Shown here: positions 9,502 through 20,377 of the stretch, one piece after another
Numbering within the stretch: position 1 is the first letter of the stretch
How the letters are laid out: the number at the start of each line of letters is the position of its first letter
NCBI GenBank assembly: GCA_001599595.1
Contig: BCHH01000002.1
Coordinates: 4,147,546-4,211,545 of the forward strand
Reading direction: 5' to 3'
DNA from: Beverwykella pulmonaria
Taxonomy: Eukaryota > Ascomycota > Dothideomycetes > Pleosporales > Melanommataceae
DNA length: 64,000 nt
Translations under genes and position numbers: made by a program
Notes under the pieces: model-generated
Database searches by the model: none
Seen by the model: only the letters and a program-made list of their open reading frames with translations
What the model was told of the DNA's origin: nothing

Positions 9502-12500
9502 ATTATTTATATAATTTCTTCTTTTTACTTATAATTTGCGAGTAGATGCCGCTTCTTTAGGTTATAGGTCACGTAAGCGGTTGAACAAAGTTGATGTTGT
9601 CGCAGGTATAGGTTGAGTTTGTATCGATAAGGCAGATGACGCCGAACTCTCACAGGCTATCAACTCCATGTTTCGTTGGTACCGCAACGCAACTAGATGC
9701 TATGTCTATTTATCAGATGTCTCCAGCACCCCCAACCCCAACGACAAGTTCAATTCGCAGCGGTGGGAACAAAATTTTCGGGAAAGCAGGTGGTTCACTC
9801 GGGGCTGGACACTACAAGAGCTTCTTGCCCTAAGTTCAGTCAAGTTCTTCTCTCAAGAATGGAAAAGACTTGGTGACAAAGATCACTAAGGCACCAAATC
9901 CATGAAATTACGGGGATTCCTTCTTCAGCGCTTCAAGGAGCCTCTTTGTCTCAGTTTAGCGACAACGAGCGATTTCTGTGGATGGAATACCGCCGGACTA
10001 AGATTGCGGAAGATAAAGCTTACGCATTGCTGGGCAATTTCGACGTCCGCATGCCCCTTATATAGCGAGGGGGCAGATGGTGCGTTCAAACGACTTCAAA
10101 AGGAGGTGGACAGGCTGAACAAATGCATCCGAGACTTGCGCCCTACTAATCCCCGCGATGACAAGAAGCGTATTGAGGAGGCTAAGGGTGGCTTGCTGGA
10201 AGACTTATACAGCTGGGTCCTTGAAAACCCTGACTTCCAACAATGGCGTGACAACCAGCAAAGCCGACTGCCATGGATCAAGGGCGATCCTGGCAAGGGC
10301 AAGACTATGTTGCTCTGTGGCCTCATCAACGAGCTAAACAAGTCGATGCCCAAGACAGCTCTTCTCTCCTAATTCTTTTGCCAGGCAACTGACTTGCAAA
10401 TCAACAATGCTGCGGCCGTGTTACGAGGTCTGATATATTTGCTTCTTGCTCAACAACTATCGCTAGTCTCGCATATACAGAAGAGGTACGACGACGCCGG
10501 CAAGACCCTCTTTGAAGATGCAAATGCCTGGATAGCGTTATCTGATATCTTCACAAGCATTCTCCAAGACCCAAACTTGAGCGACACCTACTTAATTATT
10601 GATGCGCTTGACGAATGTGTAGTAGGCTTGCCATTGTTATTAGATTTTGTTGTCTAGAAATTGCCTGTATTGCCTCGAGTTAATTGGATTGTCTCTAGCC
10701 GCAACTGGCCTAACATCGAAGAACGTTTAGGGAAGGTTGGGCATAAGGTGAGGCTATCCCTTGAACTTAACGCTAAGTCTATCTCTACGGCTGTCAGCGT
10801 ATTCATCCAACATAAAGCACTCCAGCTAGTGGAGAGGAAGAATTATGACGACAAGACGCAAAACGCTGTGTTACGCTATCTATCTAATAACGCGGATAAC
10901 ACCTTCCTCTGGGTAGCTTTAGTCTGTCAAAGCCTTGAAAATATCTCGCGATGGAAGACCCTTACAAGTCTGAAAGCATTTCCACCTGGACTTAACTCTC
11001 TTTATGAGCGAATGATCCAACAAATACGCAACTTAGATGACCATGATTTCTGCATGTGGATACTGGCCTCAATCACACTTGTGTATCAACCTGCACACTT
11101 AAAGAGCTGACATCTCTTATTGAGATGCCTGAAGAGATAAGTGATAATCTTGAGTCGTTACAAGAGATTATTAGCCTATGTGGCTCTTTCCTTACTACTC
11201 GAGGAGACACTATCTATTTTGTGCATCAATCTGCAAAGGATTTCTTATTTACAAAGGCCTTTAACGACATTTTTCCATCTGGATTAGAGGAGGCCCACTA
11301 TGTAATCTTCTCAAGATCTCTCCAGATTATGTCTAAGACGCTCCAACGAGACATGTACAGCCTACATGCGTTAGGATATCCTTCTGTGCAGGTTAAACAG
11401 CCAGACCCAGATCCACTAGCAGCGTCACGCTACTCGTGTATCTCCTGGGTTAGTCACCTCTCCGACTCTTCAAAAAATTGCTCAGTCGACCTGCAAGATG
11501 GAGGAACTGTTCATGAATTCATAAAAGAGAAATATCTTTACTGGCTAGAGGCTTTGAGCCTTTGCAAGTGCATGTCAGAGGGGGTAGTGCTAATGGCAAA
11601 ACTTGAGGCTTTAATCCAGGTAATTACGAAATTAGTAATGTTGTCTTCATATAACACATGCTAATACAATGTAGGAAAGACCAGACGCATTAGCCTTATT
11701 TAAATTAGTTCAAGATGCACGTCGATTTATTATGTATCACAAATGGACAATAGAGAATAGTCCTCTTCAAGTATATGTATCCGCACTTATATTTAGCCCG
11801 ACTCGCAGCCTAATAAGAGATTTTTTTAAGAGAGAAAACCCAGACGGGATCACGATTAAGCCCGCTATGGGGGATAAATGGAGCGCCTACCTCCAGACGC
11901 TCGAGGGCCATGGCAACAGCGTCAGGTCAGTAGCCTTCTCCCACGACTCGGCCCGGCTGGCGTCGGCGTCAGACGACAGGACGGTCAAGATCTGGGATAC
12001 GAGCAGCGGCGATTGCCTCCAGACGCTCAATATTGGCAAGGCACTTGATCGCATCTCATTTGACATCACTGACTCATATCTTCACACTGATATTGGCACT
12101 ATCAACATTAGTGCTCTACCAAGTTCAATCACACCTCTAATCATTTCAGATCCCTATTATCCTCAGTGTCGAAGCCTAGCTTTAAGCTCGGATGGTGTAT
12201 GGATAACATATAATTTAGAGAACCTAGTGTGGCTACCCTCAGAGTATCGACCGTTTTGTTCAGCGGTGTCAGAAAAGATGGTCGGTATTGGTGTGGGAAC
12301 CGGAAGAGTATGGATATGGAAAGTTGAGTTTGATGCATTCTAAGACATTGGAGTGTTAATGTAGAACTAATTTACTATCCATATTTTTATTTCTCTGTTT
12401 CATAGAGGGGCCGGGTATCAAGGTGAATATATAGCTTGCTAATTTGCCACAGCGAAGCCTTAAGTATCTTCTAGATAAAGTGATAAGATGGCTACTTATA

Positions 12501-12561
12501 GAACCACGTGTTGAAGATTTGTCATTTGGGCCTTGTCAGAGGCAAACGAACGCCTTGGTTA

Positions 12562-12961
12562 CGCTAGCAGGGAGGACGGCCGACCCGCTCCGGTCACACC
12601 CTTGCGCAAGAGGCGTTAATATTTTGCATCTGGAAGAAAAGAAGAGTTCGGGGTGCGAGTAGCATATGACACGGGCGAGGCCGTGGGCGCCAAGAGGTTA
12701 CGAGCTAGAATCTAGCTTCCGGAATGCGGGGACCAAAACGCAATGCGAGATGTGATATGAGCTGCTTGGCTAGCCATAGATCTAGTTGTGGTTCCACCGG
12801 TATGCCCTTCCGAGGGCTTCGTGCCAAATTCCTCTCCAGAGATCCGTGATATCTTGTACCATTATTGGAACACTCCAACCTCTCTTCATCCACACCCAAA
12901 GATTTAACACCCCTCGCGCATCCCTACGGCAAGAGCGAGTTGGCCGCCCTCCCTGCTAGCG
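12562..12961. repeat. MITE-like element, copy 1 (58-base terminal inverted repeats)
   Basis: The left arm 12562-12619 starts CGCTAGCAGGGAGG and ends GGCGTTAA. The right arm 12904-12961 is its imperfect reverse complement (TTAACACC through CTGCTAGCG). The 284-base interior has no coding potential. A second copy of the whole 400 bases lies at 19384-19765. The length, long inverted repeats and lack of genes fit a non-autonomous DNA transposon. I see no convincing target-site duplication. Confidence 0.65.
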
Positions 12962-13563
12962 TCATCAGGGTGTTCATCCACTTCTCAAGAATAAGCATGT
13001 TCTGTTTGGTTGCTTGCAAAGCCGCCTTTTGAGGGTCAATGTGCCCTGCTACGCCACACTTTAGGCTGCACTGTCAGTCGCACTTCTTGAGTATAGCTTA
13101 TCCGAACTACCATCTCATCACACTCTTAAACTGTCTCGCTCTCAAATCCTGTTTTTTGAATAGCCCAATTTCATTTTCCTGTATGCTCGCTAACCTTGAT
13201 AATGAGGACTGATGTTCTTAGCAGACTTCTTGAGTTACTGTGCTCCTCTCTTCACATAAGCTGATGCGTTTGTGGCTCTAGACCCTATTCCTACTACATC
13301 CGACTGTCAAAATTGTTCGCAGGGCAATGGGTCTTTTGCAACAAAGCGCTACTGGCAACCCTACTTTGACCCGTTGATAACTCCAACGGTCATCCCACTC
13401 TATTGGCTCTTGTAATGCTCAAGATCACTATCAATTATAGCGACGGGCATTCATGGCGCACAAAAGCGTCTTCACGATCAAGGGAATTTATTTTATCCAG
13501 GAATCTTGCCATGATGGTGGTGCGGCATTTGCGATCAGTTTCGCATGTAAAGTTTTGGTGGGT
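12562..13563. repeat. Duplicated block, copy 1: MITE-like element, HET 5' relic and dehydrogenase-like relic
   Basis: Aligns along its length with 19384-20377. After the MITE-like part it contains sequence homologous to the upstream region of the HET-NACHT-WD40 gene at 6462. A decayed start of that reading frame lies at 13327 (ATGGGTCTTTTGCAACAAAG, against the functional MRLLRRSKTG start), with CGA/CGC codons turned into CAA. It ends with about 160 bases matching the NAD(P)-binding relic of copy 2. The interval 12344-12561 between the dead HET gene and this block holds nothing I recognise. Confidence 0.7.
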
Positions 13564-14601
13564 ACGTTCTCCAAACCAACTCATTGTTGACTTGTTCCAT
13601 TGTATATTTGCTCTTACAATTCTGATACATTGATCGTAATATTTTCCCCTATCGTACTGAATTACCTACTGCATAGATCCATTCCTCTCCTTATGTTCTG
13701 CTTTATCTCATAAGTTGCCTCTTAGCAACGCTTTGATCACACTCTCAACCCCTGCCTTCCTTCATTTCTCTCCCTTCTTTCCTGCCAATATAGGAACACT
13801 CAGACTATAACCGGTTATCGATCAACGGGCCTGTTTTGACGCTCACGTCTCGTCTCGTTTCGGAGTGGAGTGGGGTGGAGTGAAATATCAATCGATATTT
13901 TATTCCTCAAGGTGATTTGGGATGTGGAGTGGTTTTGATATTGTGTCTTCGCATATTTGTGCATACAACAGAAAGTCTCGCTATGCCATCGAAACACAGC
14001 TATCCCTCTTCTTCCCCGCAAACAAGAACGTGAAATCCGTTCCTAGGGCTAAGAAGTTTGTGCGTGTCGATGGAGATGGAGATGATGAAGTGATGTTTGG
14101 CGAGGAGGTCGAATTCGGATACTTCAACAGCTTCAGAGTACTTGGTATGTATCCTTCTATCGAGACCTTGCTCAAACAAAGACGTGACGGGGCTCACAGC
14201 TAATCCCCGTCCAGAACTCCAGTTTATCGCTTCGATAGCTCGCGATTCATATGCGTGTGTGATGCGCAGCAAATCATGGTCACTCAAAGACGTTGTTAAC
14301 ATATTTCTTTCTAAAGTTCTCTTTGTCATTGTGATCGTAGGTATTAAATCAGATAATGAAGAGCACTTCACACTAGATTTAGGACTAGTCCCGCGAACTT
14401 TATACGTTTATCCTCGAGATTGCCGACAAACCTCCGCTCAGCCCTGTTTCACCTTGCCGTTGTATAGCCCGATCAACCGATGTTGTAGTCTGTGTACACC
14501 TGTCCTTCGCTCGTAAAAGCTTGCATCCGGCTCTTCCGATGACATCTCCGAGGGAGGATTCGTATGTGTGCTGGGTACAATTGCTGCTGCTTGTGGAGGT
14601 A
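13563..14601. repeat. Dispersed repeat of about 1.05 kb, copy A, with micro-inversion
   Basis: Matches 26697-27730 in direct orientation, from GGTACGTTCTC at the left to GTGCTGGGTACAATTGCTG at the right. Block 14099-14224 is inverted relative to copy B. Its plus strand matches the minus strand of copy B, including an intron-like segment with GTATGT, GCTAATC and CCAG. Copy B has the intact orientation of the small gene carried by the repeat, so copy A is the derived, broken one. The rest of 14602-14759 is 3' flank of the next gene. Confidence 0.75.
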
Positions 14602-14759
14602 AAATAGGGGATGTCACCTAATAAGAAGATGCTTGAAGCTTCGCTGTGGCAAATCAGAAGGGTATATATCCACCTTGATCCCCAGCCCTCTCTATGAAAT
14701 AGAGACTAAAAAGAAAATAAGGATAGTAAATCAATACTACACAAACGCTCTAGCCTATA

Positions 14760-17700
14760 TTACGCTAAAATTTCGCATACCCAGACTCTTCCAGTTCTTA
14801 CACCAATGCCAATCCTCTTCCCTAACACTACTGAACATAACGACCGATACTCTGATGGTATCCATACCAACTTCTCTGAATTGCGTGTTATCCATGCGCC
14901 ATCGGAACTTAACGCTAGACCTTTGTATTCTGGAGTCTGAGGATCTGTGGCAATTGGTGTACTACTAACTAATTGAGTGGCACTAATATCGATAGTGCCA
15001 ATTTCAGTGTGAAGATATAAACCAGTAGTGTCAAACGATATGTTGCTAAGCCCCTTGCCAACACTAAGTGTCAGCAGGCACGCGCCGCTGCTCGCATCCC
15101 AGATCTTGACTGTGCCGTCGTTCGACGCCGATGCCAGCCGGGCCGAGTCGTGAGAGAAGGCCACTGACCTGACGGAGTCGCTATGGCCCTCGAGCGTCTG
15201 CAGGCACGCGCCGCTGCTTGCATCCCANNNNNNNNNNNNNNNNNNNNNNNNNNNNNNNNNNNNNNNNNNNNNNNNNNNNNNNNNNNNNNNNNNNNNNNNN
15301 NNNNNNNNNNNNNNNNNNNNNNNNNNNNNNNNNNNNNNNNNNNNNNNNNNNNNNNNNNNNNNNNNNNNNNNNNNNNNNNNNNNNNNNNNNNNNNNNNNNN
15401 NNNNNNNNNNNNNNNNNNNNNNNNNNNNNNNNNNNNNNNNNNNNNNNNNNNNNNNNNNNNNNNNNNNNNNNNNNNNNNNNNNNNNNNNNNNNNNNNNNNN
15501 NNNNNNNNNNNNNNNNNNNNNNNNNNNNNNNNNNNNNNNNNNNNNNNNNNNNNNNNNNNNNNNNNNNNNNNNNNNACCTGACGGAGTCGCTATGGCCCTC
15601 GAGCGTCTGCAGGCACGCGCCGCTGCTTGCATCCCAGATCTTGACTGTGCCGTCCCACGACGCCGACGCCAGTCGGGCCGAGTCGTGAGAGATGGCCACT
15701 GACAAGACGGAGCTGCTATGGCCCTTGAGCGTCTGCAGGCACTCACCACTGCTCGCGTCCCAGATCTTGACCGTCCTGTCGTTCGACGCGGACGCCAGCC
15801 GGGCCGAGTCGTGAGAGAAGGCCACTGACCAGACGGAGTCACTATGGCCCTCGAGTGTCTGCAGGCACGCGCCGCTGCTCGCATCCCAGATCTTGACTGT
15901 GCCGTCGTACGACGCCGACGCCAGCCAGGCCGAGTCGTGAGAGAAGGCCACTGACCTGACGGAGTCGCTATGGCCCTCGAGCGTCTGCAGGCACGCCCCG
16001 CTGCTCGGATCCCAGATCTTGACTGTGCAGTCGTCCGACGCCGACGCCAGCCGGGCCGAGTCGTGAGAGATGGCCACTGACAAGACAGAGCCGCTATGGC
16101 CCTTGAGCGTCTGTAGGCACGCGCCGCTGCTCGCATCCCAGATCTTGACTGTGCCGTCGTACGACGCGGACGCCAGCCGGGCCGAGTCGTGAGAGAAGGC
16201 CACTGACCTAACAGGGCCGCAATGGCGCTCGAGCGTCTGCAGGCACGCACCGCTGCTCGCGTCCCAGATCTTGACTGTGCCGTCGCTCGACACCGACGCC
16301 AGCCGGGCTGAGTCGTGAGAGAAGGCCACTGACCAGACGGAGCCGCTATGGCCCTCAAACGTCTGCAGGCACGCGCCGCTGCTTGCATCCCAGATCTTGA
16401 TTGTGCGGTCGTCCGACGCGGACGCCAGCCGGGCCGAGTTGTGAGAGAAGGCCACTGACCTGACGGAGCTGCTATGGCCCTCAAGCGTCTGCAGGCACGC
16501 GCTCCATTTCTCTTGCATAGCCGGCTTTATTGTGATCCAGCCTAGCTCTTCTGTCTTAAAAAGACGTCGTATTAGACTGCAAGTAGGGCTGAATAGGAGC
16601 GCGGAAGCATATGTCTGAAGAGGACTGTTCTCTATAGCCCATTTGTGATACAAAACAAATCGGCGTGCATCTTGAACTAGTTTAATTAATGCAGATGCAT
16701 CTGCTCTTCCCTAAGTGAAATTAGCGTGTATTATATATAGCATTGCTGATCTAAGGTTTACCTGGATTAAATCCTCAAGCTTCGCCATAGAAAGAACTCC
16801 ATTTGACATGCTCTTGCAAAGACTAAGAGCTTCAAGCCAGTAAAGGTACTTCTTTCCTATAAAATTCTCAATAGCGCCTTTGTCCTGAGAGCCAATCCCG
16901 TGATTTGCAAAAGAGTTGGAATTCCAGTTATATAGGTGATCAACCCAATAGATGCACGAGTAGCGTAGTGCTGCTAATGGATCTGGGTCTGGCAGTGTAA
17001 CTTGCTTGGCGGGATACCCTAACAAACCAAGGCTGTACATGTCTCGTTGTAACCTGGACATGACCTTAAGGGATCTTGAGAAGATTTCGTGGTGTATCTC
17101 TTCCTTCCTAGATGGAAAGATCTCGTTAGATGCCTTTTCAAGTAAAAAATCCTTTGCCGATTGATGAACAAATGATATAGTGCGTCCCTGAAGTGTTAGA
17201 AAGGACCCACAAATCCCTATAATTTCAGATAGAGCTTCATATTCGCCAGCAACTCCGTCAGGCATGTCAACAAAAGACACTAACTCGTCCAATGTGATAG
17301 GGCGGTACACAGCTGAAATAACAGCTAGTATACGCTTGCAAAGGTTAGCATCTTCTGAATCCTTGATCTGGACTATCATCCGTCTGTACAAGCTATCAAG
17401 TCCAGGCGGAAATGCTGTCAACTTCTGCTGGGCCTTCCATCCAGAGATATTGAGCATTTCCTGGCAGACCAAGGCTACCCAAAGAAAAGTGCCGTTTGCG
17501 TTCAGTGACAGGTAATGCTGGACAGCATCCCGTGTATCAGTAGTATATCTATTTCGCTTTGCCAGCCAATCCACCTTGAACTTGATGTACGTCGCAACAG
17601 CACTGGAGATTGATTTTTCGTTAAGCTCAAGACACAGTCTCACCTTCTGCATTGCAGTGTCGAGGTCTTTCTCAATGCTCGGCCAGTTGCGGCTTGAGAC

Positions 17701-19086
17701 AATCCACTTGACACGAGAAGATACAGACGACTTCTGGACGATAAAATCTAGCAGTTTTGGCAAATCTGTGACGCATTCGTCGAGCGCGTCAACAATTAAG
17801 TACGTGCTATTTAAGCTTGGATCTTGCAGAATGTTCGTAAAGATCTCGGACAAGGCTACCCAGGCATTTGAATCCTCGAAAAGCGCTTTGCCTGAGTAGT
17901 CGTGCTTCTTCCGTATATGCGAGACGAGCAAGGGCTGCTGATTAACAAGCAAGTACAGTAGACCTCGCAGCACGGCCGTGGCATTGTTGATCCGCGAGTC
18001 TGTGGCCTGGCAGAAGAAGTAGGACAGAAGATTCGTCTTGGCTATTGACTTGTTTAGCTCGTTAATAACACCGCAGAGGAGCATCGTCTTGCCCTTGCCA
18101 GGATCTCCCTTGATCCATAACAGTCGGCTTTGTTGGTCGTTACGCCATCGTTGGAAGTCGGAGTTTTCGAGGATCCAGTGATATGAGTCCTCCAGCAGGC
18201 CACCCTTGGTTTCCTCAATACGCTTCTTGTCATCGCTGGGATCAGTGACGCGCAAGTCTTGGATATATGTCGACAGCCTGTCAATCTCCTCCTCGAGCCT
18301 TTTGAACGCACTCACCATTCCTTCGCCATAACGAAGTGGTATATCAACGTCAAAAATACCTAGTAAGGAGTACGCTCTATCTTCTTCGAGCTTAGTCTGG
18401 CGGCTTCCTATCCACTGAAATCGTTCTTTAACACTAAAATGAGATAAAGGAGTTCCTTGGAGCGCTGTCCTTGGAATTCCTGTTATCTCGTGAATCAGTT
18501 GCTCTAGAGAACTTTTGTCACCAAGTCGCCTACGTTCCTGGGAGAAGAATTCGACCGAAATAGGGCCTAGAAGCTCTTGAAGTGTCCAGCCCCGGGTAAA
18601 CCATTTGCATTTCCGGAAGTCTGGTTCCCATTGCAACGGACTGTACTTCTCATTCCCAACTTCCACCTTCTTTGCCCAATTGAACGGCAAACGCATATGT
18701 TCCGTCAGCTTCTTTTTCTTTTTCGGCGTGACGGAAGTTGTGGACACATCCGATAGATAGACGTAGCATCGAGTCGCCTTGCGGTACCAGCGAAACATAG
18801 AGTTGATAGCCTGCGAGAGTTCGGCCTTGTTTGCCTTGTTAATGCAGCAGGTGTCGATCCAAAAGTATTGCAAGTCGTCTTGTCTAGCTTGTTCACCACA
18901 GAACCGAATCTTTTCATAACCAGGCTTATCCTTGCCCGTGCCATTTGCTAGGTCATCGAAGGTGACCTCCTCAGTGTCCGCTCCCCATGTGTGTGAAAGT
19001 ATCGCGTAGGGGGGGATCGCCTCATCGTCAACCAAATCCTCTGTGAGACTGAACTCGCCAGTCTTGCTGCGTCGCAAAAGACGCAT
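14760..19086 (-). CDS. HET-NACHT-WD40 (HNWD) non-self recognition protein
   Basis: Exon 1 is 19086-16762 (775 codons); a 51-nt intron spans 16761-16711. Exon 2 runs from 16710 to the stop at 14760 and contains a gap. Domains in order: HET at about residues 23-250 (PPYAILSHTWG, FWIDTCCINK, FTRGWTLQELL); NACHT with P-loop GDPGKGKT at 327-334 and TYLIVDALDEC about 75 residues on; then 42-residue WD40 units. Eight units precede the gap (the last cut by it) and one full unit follows, then a conserved tail shared with the dead paralogue at 6462. It belongs with Podospora het-E/het-D/het-R-type proteins, in which HET induces cell death after WD40-mediated recognition; that role is inferred here. No stops occur in readable sequence. 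The frame changes across the gap because its length is wrong. It is transcribed opposite to the dead paralogue, which lies tail-to-tail with it. Confidence 0.88.
15080..16510 (-). repeat. 126-base tandem array encoding WD40 repeats
   Basis: Nine visible units of 126 bases, near-identical at DNA level, with the consensus core ACLQTLEGHSDSVRSVAFSH followed by DSARLAS and TVKIWD. Differences concentrate at unit positions 11 (E/K), 15 (S/G/D), 18 (R/W/L), 34 (D/S/Y/N/W) and 36 (R/G/C). The array is interrupted by 348 N. High identity with a few variable columns is the known signature of WD40 arrays in this family. Confidence 0.9.
15228..15575. other. Assembly gap (348 N) inside the WD40 array
   Basis: The same landmark, CTATGGCCCTCGAG, lies at 15181 and 15590, 409 bases apart. 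That is 3 x 126 + 31, so the N run does not fit the repeat period and shifts the reading frame by one. The true missing length should be 317 bases plus or minus whole repeats. Confidence 0.95.
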
Positions 19087-19383
19087 TGTTTAGCATCAGC
19101 TGGACGGGCGCGAGCGGCAGTATTGAGGTTTAGCGGGTTCAAACGTGACAGCCTAACTGAAGAGACGAGCACGGCAACTCGCTTGTCCGTTGAATATCAG
19201 TCCTAGCTATTAGAGTTAGCAGGCATACAGGAAGGTAGGGCGCTAAGCTGTACCAAAGTTCCGCATCAGAAAGCAAGACACTGCAAGAGTGTCGTGAACT
19301 GATTTGGTGAGAAGGAGTTAGAAAAAGCTCAGCTCGGGCGGGGTGTGGCTCATTGCACAGCCCACAGTGTGGCGCGCCAATGG

Positions 19384-20377
19384 TAACATGCAGGGCGACG
19401 GCCGACCCGCTCCTGTCATAGGGTTGTGCAAGGGGCGTTAAAGAAGATGACGCAGGCCGTGGGCGCCAAGAGGTTCGAAGCTATGACATCTCGGGAGAAG
19501 GATCTGGAATCTGGCTTCCGGAATGCGGGGACCAAAACGGTGTCCACTGCAATGCGAGATGTGATATGAGCTGCTCGGCTGGCCAAAGATCTAGTTCCGG
19601 TATGCCCTGTTCCGAGTGCCTCGTGCCAGATTCCTCTCCAGAGATTCGTGATATCTTATGCCATTATTGGAACACTCCAACCTCTCTCTTCATTCACACC
19701 CAAAGATTTAACGCCTCTCGCGCAACCCTATGGCAAGAACGAGCCGGCCGCCCTCCCTGCTAGCGTCATCGGGGTGTTCTTGGTTGCTTGCAAAGCCGCC
19801 TTTCAAGAGTCTATGTGCCCTGCTACGCCACACTTTAGGTTGCACAGTCAGTCGCACTTCTTGAGTGTAGCTTATCCGCACTACCATCTCATCACACTCT
19901 CGAACTGTCTCGCTCTCAAGTCCTGTTTTTCGGATAGCTCAATGTCATTATTTTCCTGTATGCTCGCTAACCTTGATAGTGAGGACTGATGTTCTTAGCA
20001 GACTTCTCGAGTTACCGTGCTCCTCTCTTCACGTAAGCTAACACGTTTGTGGCTCTAGACCCTATTCTTAATTACCATGTGCGCCCGTCAAAATTCTCCG
20101 CAGGGCAATAGGTCTTTTGCAACAAAGCACTAGGGCGACCTCACTTTGACCCGTCGCTAACTCCAACTGTCATCCCACTCCATCAGCTCTCGTAGTGCTT
20201 GAGGTCACTAGCAATGAAATCTGCGTTCTGTTCAAGTGTGGTCGTATAGCGACGGGCATTCATGGCGCACAAAAGCATCTTCACGATCAAGGGAATGCAT
20301 TTATCCAGGAATCTTGCCATGATGGTGGAGTTGCGGCATTTGCGATCAGTTTCGCATGTAAAGTTTTGGTGGGTACA
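19384..20377. repeat. Duplicated block, copy 2: MITE-like element, HET 5' relic and dehydrogenase-like relic
   Basis: Second copy of 12562-13563. The MITE-like part is 19384-19765, with arms ending GGCGTTAA at 19442 and starting TTAACGCC at 19708. The decayed HET start is at 20108, with ATG now ATA and the two Arg codons now CAA. The 300 bases before this block (19087-19383) are the upstream region of the HNWD gene and hold no other feature I can support. Confidence 0.7.

Larger units (their letters stand above)
6700..9618. mobile_element. 2.9 kb insertion inside the HET domain, with GIY-YIG gene and tRNA-Asn
   Basis: The HET codons for DTCC end at 6698 and the next expected codons (Ile-Asp-Lys) resume at 9623. 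The 5-base word TTGTA occurs on both sides (6695-6699 and 9619-9623). Deleting one copy plus 6700-9618 restores the exact paralogue reading, so this looks like a target-site duplication. Near the ends a 10-base inverted repeat, TACAAACTCA, occurs at 6703-6712 and as its complement at 9614-9623; it overlaps the direct repeat, so the exact termini are uncertain. The insert carries a GIY-YIG-like gene on the minus strand and an intron-containing tRNA-Asn gene near the right end. I recognise no DDE transposase, reverse transcriptase or Rep/helicase in it. The insertion itself is well supported; its class is unknown. Confidence 0.7.
6462..12343 (+). pseudogene. HET-NACHT-WD40 (HNWD) gene, disrupted
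   Basis: Relic of a het-E/het-D/het-R-type protein. HET N-terminus: 6462-6698 (start MRLLVCSDTGEF). It resumes at 9624 with IDKADDAELSQ, the exact continuation when compared with the intact paralogue at 14760-19086. The frame is lost near 9885 and near 10058. NACHT follows, with P-loop GDPGKGKTM at about 10280 and TYLIIDALDECV at about 10590. Nonsense codons lie at 10368 (TAA) and 10655 (TAG, where the paralogue has Gln), and there is another frameshift near 11090. An intron at 11620-11674 precedes the last exon (to 12343), which holds a single canonical WD40 unit and the conserved C-terminal segment. At least one large insertion, three frameshifts and two stops make it non-functional. In working genes of this family HET triggers cell death when the WD40 part senses its partner. 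Confidence 0.9.

Noticed and set aside
6703..9623. Reading the HET insertion as a classic TA-flanked Tc1/mariner or Helitron element
   Set aside because: The 10-base inverted repeats could be paired with TA duplications, but that leaves five extra bases in the HET frame, whereas TTGTA duplication restores it exactly. No DDE, Rep or helicase sequence was seen.
14760..16484. Arg-rich 574-codon frame overlapping the WD40 array
   Set aside because: Before the gap it is a shadow of the repeat array in another frame. Only its part after the gap is the genuine C-terminal end of the HNWD gene.
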